Positions 6,661 through 9,616 of a stretch of 9,616 nucleotides of DNA are shown here, in pieces. The stretch covers positions 1 to 9,616 of the forward strand of contig RFIV01000242.1 of assembly GCA_003695085.1 (NCBI GenBank), in the 5' to 3' direction. This stretch comes from Gammaproteobacteria bacterium (GTDB lineage: Bacteria > Pseudomonadota > Gammaproteobacteria > Pseudomonadales > Oleiphilaceae). Position 1 is the first letter of the stretch; every line of letters begins with the position of its first letter. Below the pieces are notes generated by a model, which was not told where the DNA came from, did not search any database, and worked only from the letters and a program-made list of their open reading frames with translations. Both the position numbers and the translations under genes were made by a program.

Positions 6661-7754
6661 GTGGCGGGCTCCGCCTGACGCCGGGGTTTGACTGTGTCAC
6701 CGGCACTGACAAAGCCCTGGCCGATAACAATCAGGTCCACGTCTTCCGGCAGGCCACTGACCCAGAAGCCATCCGGGTCGGCCTGCACGAGCTCGACCGG
6801 GTAGCGGATCACACGGTTCTGGCTGTCTGCCGCCTTCACATACAGCCCGCCATCGGCGGCCAGATTGAGCAGGGCGCCGGAAAGCTTGTGGGCCTTTACG
6901 GTGCCCAGCTTAACGGTGACCGTGGCGCTTTGTCCGAGCTTGACCGGTTCGGTGACGGGAATATCGGCTTCAGCTTCAAAAGTGCGCATGGCGTCATGGG
7001 CCTGGGGTGCAATCCAGGTGATGGCACCGGCCAGATGGGTGTCGTCGGCCAGCTTCACCTCCACCGCCTGACCGGTGCGGATCTGACGGATCTCCTGTTG
7101 GGGAATTCCGAAAGTGACGCGGATCGGCGAAGTCACAATGAGCGTGCCCACAGACTCACCGCTGACATGGGCTTCGCCCGGCTCGGCAGTCAGCGCTGTC
7201 AGCACGCCATCGCGGGGCGCGCGCAGGACGGTGTAGTCCAGTTCGCGATTGATCTGCTCCAGTGCGGCCTCGGCGGCGGCGAGCAGGGCTTCATCAGTCT
7301 TGAGCTGGGTATCCGAGAGCAGGCCCCGCTTGAACAGGGCGCGGTTGGCTTCCAGGGTTTGCCGGCGCAGGGCCAGTTCTGCTTCGGCTTGCGCCTTGCG
7401 GGCCAGGCGATCGGCCGGGTCGAGTGTGAGGATGGGGTCCCCGGCGCGGACGGTATCGCCCTTCTCATGATGCCGCATCTTCACCGTACCCGAGGTCTGA
7501 AGGCGCAGGTTGAAGGTCTGAACCGGCACCACTTCGCCCTGCCAGGTGCGCGTGATGGCAAGATCCTGTGCCTGGTAGTGCTTCAGGGTGACTTCGGTGG
7601 CCAGCGAGGGGGCGGATCCGGCGGATGCAGGGGCGCTCGTGGCGGACGCCTCCTGGCTGGCCGTTGAGTCAGTACCGGATGAGAAGTGGCCGCTGGCCAT
7701 CCAGACCACAATTGCGACAGCCAGCCCGGCTGCAATCAGAACAGAACGCTTCAT
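6657..7754 (-). CDS. RND efflux membrane fusion protein (periplasmic adaptor)
   Basis: The 365-residue protein has an N-terminal hydrophobic segment (3-20) with no lipobox cysteine, so it is probably anchored by that helix or cleaved after it. A low-complexity Ser/Ala/Thr linker follows (25-52). The two lipoyl half-motifs are visible: KGDTVRAGDPILTLD at 98-112 and VLRAPRDGVLTAL at 176-188. They flank a helical hairpin (about 115-172). The beta-barrel and membrane-proximal domains follow (about 205-355). This order is typical of AcrA/MexA-type adaptors that link an RND pump to an outer-membrane channel. Both neighbours overlap it by ATGA: the TetR stop at its start and the pump start at its stop. 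A strong GGAGG (reverse complement of 7765-7769) lies ten bases before the ATG. No channel gene is linked. Confidence 0.92.
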   Translation of the reverse strand: MKRSVLIAAGLAVAIVVWMASGHFSSGTDSTASQEASATSAPASAGSAPSLATEVTLKHYQAQDLAITRTWQGEVVPVQTFNLRLQTSGTVKMRHHEKGDTVRAGDPILTLDPADRLARKAQAEAELALRRQTLEANRALFKRGLLSDTQLKTDEALLAAAEAALEQINRELDYTVLRAPRDGVLTALTAEPGEAHVSGESVGTLIVTSPIRVTFGIPQQEIRQIRTGQAVEVKLADDTHLAGAITWIAPQAHDAMRTFEAEADIPVTEPVKLGQSATVTVKLGTVKAHKLSGALLNLAADGGLYVKAADSQNRVIRYPVELVQADPDGFWVSGLPEDVDLIVIGQGFVSAGDTVKPRRQAEPAT

Positions 7755-8413
7755 TGGGATTCCGCCTCCGTGTGGGGGGTCAGGTGGGTCAGTCCGGCAA
7801 TCATGTAATGGCAGACCAGATCCAGAAAACGGTTTTGGTCCATCCCCGCGCGGGTCTGCACCACGCGGTTGATGAGCATGTTCAGGGCACCGTCAAAGGT
7901 GGCTTCCAGCAAGATGCCCATGTCATCTGCCGGAAGATCGGGCAATCGGCCCGGCTCAAACCGTGCAAGCACGCCGGCAAAGAAATCACTGAATCCCGCG
8001 TCCAGCGCTTCAAAGGCGGCACGGGTGTCTTCCGGCAGGCACTCCATGAAGTCCACTCGCTTGCAGTAGAAGCTCAGGTTGGCCTGTGCGGGATCACGCA
8101 GCAGCGATTCGAAGGCATGACGTATGATGACCCTCAGCGCCGGCTCACCGGCCAGCCCGTCGGCGAGCTCGTGAAAGCGCGCCAGCATCCGTGAATGGAA
8201 ATCCAGTGCCAGGCGGGCATAGATCTCTTCCTTGCTGCGAAAATGCTTGTACACCGTGCCCTTGCCAATGCCCGCCTCCCGGGCGATGGTCTGCACCGTG
8301 ACGCTCTGCCAGTCCGGGCGGGCGAACAACCGCAGGGCTGCGTCCAGAATCAGTTGCTCGCGTTCGGCAAACAGCCGGTTCTTGTAGGAGGTTGAAACGG
8401 CAGGTTCTGGCAT
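7751..8413 (-). CDS. TetR-family transcriptional repressor of the efflux operon
   Basis: The 220-residue protein has a TetR-type DNA-binding domain at about 15-62; the helix-turn-helix core IAREAGIGKGTVYKHF (43-58) followed by SKEEIY is close to the family consensus. The C-terminal part (about 70-215) is helical and should bind the inducer and form the dimer; I do not recognise a specific ligand-domain subfamily. Its stop overlaps the adaptor's ATG, so it is the first gene of the pump operon instead of being divergent as in acrR-acrAB. A promoter with a large dyad operator lies 50-90 bases upstream, so autorepression of the whole operon is the simplest model. The ATG at 8413 has only a weak AGAGA-like ribosome site. 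Start choice is fairly secure because conserved helix 1 begins near residue 16. Confidence 0.92.
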   Translation of the reverse strand: MPEPAVSTSYKNRLFAEREQLILDAALRLFARPDWQSVTVQTIAREAGIGKGTVYKHFRSKEEIYARLALDFHSRMLARFHELADGLAGEPALRVIIRHAFESLLRDPAQANLSFYCKRVDFMECLPEDTRAAFEALDAGFSDFFAGVLARFEPGRLPDLPADDMGILLEATFDGALNMLINRVVQTRAGMDQNRFLDLVCHYMIAGLTHLTPHTEAESQ

Positions 8414-8460
8414 CTCTGTTCTCTGGAACGCCCTTTGGAAAATTGATCAATATAGAGGTT

Positions 8461-8493
8461 GTGACTGTTGGTCATGATATGACTATGGGTCAC
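8461..8493. promoter_or_regulatory. probable TetR operator: two mirrored 15-bp dyads
   Basis: The layout is GTGAC-N5-GTCAT, a 3-base spacer, then ATGAC-N5-GTCAC, giving 33 bp. Each half is an imperfect palindrome (centres at 8468 and 8486, 18 bp apart), and the two halves are also mirror images of each other, so the whole element is a dyad. Such paired TGAC/GTCA sites suit cooperative binding by two TetR dimers, as known for QacR-like regulators. It covers the -10 and spacer of the tetR promoter. A further GTCAC occurs at 8509-8513. Assignment to the adjacent regulator is inferred from position. Confidence 0.65.
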
Positions 8494-8502
8494 GCTGATC
8501 AA
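8474..8502 (-). promoter_or_regulatory. promoter of the tetR-adaptor-RND operon
   Basis: On the minus strand TTGATC (8497-8502, 4 of 6 to consensus) and TATCAT (8474-8479, 5 of 6) are separated by exactly 17 bases. The spacer and the -10 lie inside the dyad operator, so a bound repressor would occlude RNA polymerase. The transcript would begin near 8467, giving a leader of about 55 bases. Confidence 0.6.
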
Positions 8503-8585
8503 TACGTAGTCACCCCGGTTCAAAGTCTTGCCGTGGCGTGACAAAGTGCAGACAATCCTGGATATATGATCGCTGTACCTGCTCC

Positions 8586-9616
8586 ATGAATGCCGCGCCG
8601 CGCTTCAGAGCGCTTGCTGATCTCATTGAGGCTACCCGATCCTACTGGGACTGGTCCCCATTCGGGGCGACGGATTGCCCCTGGGCGTCGCGTGCGCCGG
8701 AGCTGTACGGCCGTGTGCAGGCGCTGAGCGATGCAGACGCCGAGCACCTCATGGGAGACGATGATGCCCTGCTCCGCTGGCTCGCGGGGGCGGGGCTCAC
8801 CGAGGCCGCCGGGCTGGCAGAACAGATCCGGGTGCCCGTGCTGGCGGACGTGCATTCACCCGCGAAGGCAGAGACGGACCCGCGCGCCTGGGCCGGGATT
8901 CCGGGTCGCAAGCAGGCTCAGATCCGGGCGTTTCTGCAGGCACTGCCACCACGCAACGGTGTCGCACTGGAATGGTGTGCCGGGAAAGGGCACCTGATCC
9001 GTGTCGTCAGCCGGACCACGCAAAGACCGGGCATCGGGCTGGAACTGCAGCCGGATCTGGTGGTGACCGGACAGGCGCTCGCGGATGCGCAGGGGGTGGC
9101 GGTCAGCCTGCAACCCTGTGATGTACTCCGGGATGAACAGCGGATTCGGCAGACACTCTCTCAAACGGAAACGGCGCTGGCCCTGCATGCGTGTGGAGAG
9201 CTGCACCGTTCGCTGGTCAGGCAGGTCATCGCGCAGCGTGTACCGGAAGTTGTCCTGGCGCCCTGCTGCTATCACCTGCATGGGGGCGGTGAGTATGTGC
9301 CACTGTCCCGTGCCGGCGCTGCAGCGTGTCTGAGGTTGAGCCGCGACCAGCTCCGTCATGCGGTGCGCCAGACCCGGACCGCACCCCCGCGGGTGCGTCG
9401 TCAGCAGCACGCGCTCAACATCTGGCGCCTGGCCTTTGATGCCTGGGTTCGGGAAGCACTGGGGATTGACCATTATACCGCCTTGCCCCCGAGGCCACTG
9501 AGTGTGCTCCAGGACGGCTTTGAGGCCTTCTGCCAGTGGGGCGCCCGGCACCATGGCCTGGCACTGCCTGCCATGCAGGACGGCGCGCATTGGCTGGACG
9601 CCGGGCGCAAGCGATA
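8586..9616 (+). CDS. Methyltransf_32-like SAM-dependent methyltransferase (3' end outside window)
   Basis: The frame opens with ATG at 8586 and stays open for 343 codons to the window edge, so the C-terminus is missing. Residues 1-120 form a helical N-terminal region. A methyltransferase core follows: motif I EWCAGKGH at 129-136 for SAM binding, GLELQPD at 151-157 for the acidic residue after strand 2, HACGE at 201-205, and PCCYH at 226-230. The GKG loop, HACG and CCYH motifs are the hallmark of PF13679 (Methyltransf_32), which also contains tRNA methyltransferase TRMT13-like and METTL25-like proteins. An RNA substrate is therefore plausible, but no activity can be assigned. It is divergent from tetR, with a 172-base shared gap. 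No clear Shine-Dalgarno precedes the ATG; an in-frame GTG at 8538 is a weaker alternative. It is soluble, with no signal peptide. Confidence 0.8.
   Translation, partial: MNAAPRFRALADLIEATRSYWDWSPFGATDCPWASRAPELYGRVQALSDADAEHLMGDDDALLRWLAGAGLTEAAGLAEQIRVPVLADVHSPAKAETDPRAWAGIPGRKQAQIRAFLQALPPRNGVALEWCAGKGHLIRVVSRTTQRPGIGLELQPDLVVTGQALADAQGVAVSLQPCDVLRDEQRIRQTLSQTETALALHACGELHRSLVRQVIAQRVPEVVLAPCCYHLHGGGEYVPLSRAGAAACLRLSRDQLRHAVRQTRTAPPRVRRQQHALNIWRLAFDAWVREALGIDHYTALPPRPLSVLQDGFEAFCQWGARHHGLALPAMQDGAHWLDAGRKR

Larger units (their letters stand above)
8444..8504. repeat. 9-bp direct repeat TGATCAATA flanking the operator
   Basis: TGATCAATA occurs at 8444-8452 and again at 8496-8504, in the same orientation and 52 bp apart (about five helical turns), bracketing the dyad operator. 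The right copy contains the -35 of the tetR promoter on the minus strand. The left copy lies in the expected 5' leader. Each copy includes the palindrome TGATCA. Confidence 0.55.

Noticed and set aside
6888..7667. Plus-strand open frame opposite the membrane fusion protein
   Set aside because: Antisense shadow of a clear adaptor gene.
8538..8570. Possible plus-strand promoter for the methyltransferase (GTGACA, then TATATG or TATGAT)
   Set aside because: Spacing of 19 or 21 bases is too long for a confident sigma70 promoter; not listed as a feature.
8856..9590. Minus-strand open frame opposite the methyltransferase
   Set aside because: The plus-strand frame carries methyltransferase motifs and is open to the window end; the minus-strand product is unrecognisable.

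Overview
The window looks like ordinary chromosome from a GC-rich (roughly 60% by eye) Gram-negative bacterium, most likely a gammaproteobacterium. Reasons: an RND pump with a periplasmic adaptor, a Fur-type operator, Shine-Dalgarno starts and tight ATGA gene overlaps. Genus cannot be fixed from the sequence alone. No tRNA, rRNA, CRISPR array, insertion sequence or integrase was seen.

Layout. (1) 1-963, plus strand: the 3' end of an Xre/MbcA/ParS-type antitoxin gene, cut by the window edge, followed with a 4-nt overlap by a complete RES-domain toxin gene. (2) 991-1914, minus strand: an alpha/beta hydrolase with a complete Ser-Asp-His triad, convergent with the toxin gene. (3) 1927-2225: about 300 bases with no convincing gene. 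(4) 2226-3474, plus strand: a two-gene iron uptake operon, a small periplasmic cupredoxin-fold protein and an FTR1-family iron permease. It sits behind a good sigma70 promoter whose -10 is overlapped by a Fur-box-like sequence. (5) 8413 down to 3490, minus strand: a three-gene efflux operon in the order tetR regulator, membrane fusion protein, RND transporter, with ATGA overlaps at both junctions. Its promoter lies inside an elaborate dyad-symmetric operator at 8461-8493. (6) 8586-9616, plus strand: a Methyltransf_32-like SAM-dependent methyltransferase that runs off the window end.

How the parts work together. The toxin and antitoxin form a typical RES-Xre module: the antitoxin's C-terminal domain binds and blocks a NAD+-consuming toxin. 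The cupredoxin protein would bind or process iron in the periplasm and hand it to the permease, with transcription released when Fur loses iron. The TetR protein should repress its own operon, so a pump substrate would derepress regulator, adaptor and pump together. No outer-membrane channel gene is linked, so the pump must borrow a TolC-like protein encoded elsewhere.

The most interesting non-gene signal is the tetR operator: two 15-bp dyads arranged as mirror images and flanked by a 9-bp direct repeat. The most interesting protein details are the Cys-free cupredoxin and the altered proton-relay residues of the RND pump. I found no clear evidence for a wholly new system.
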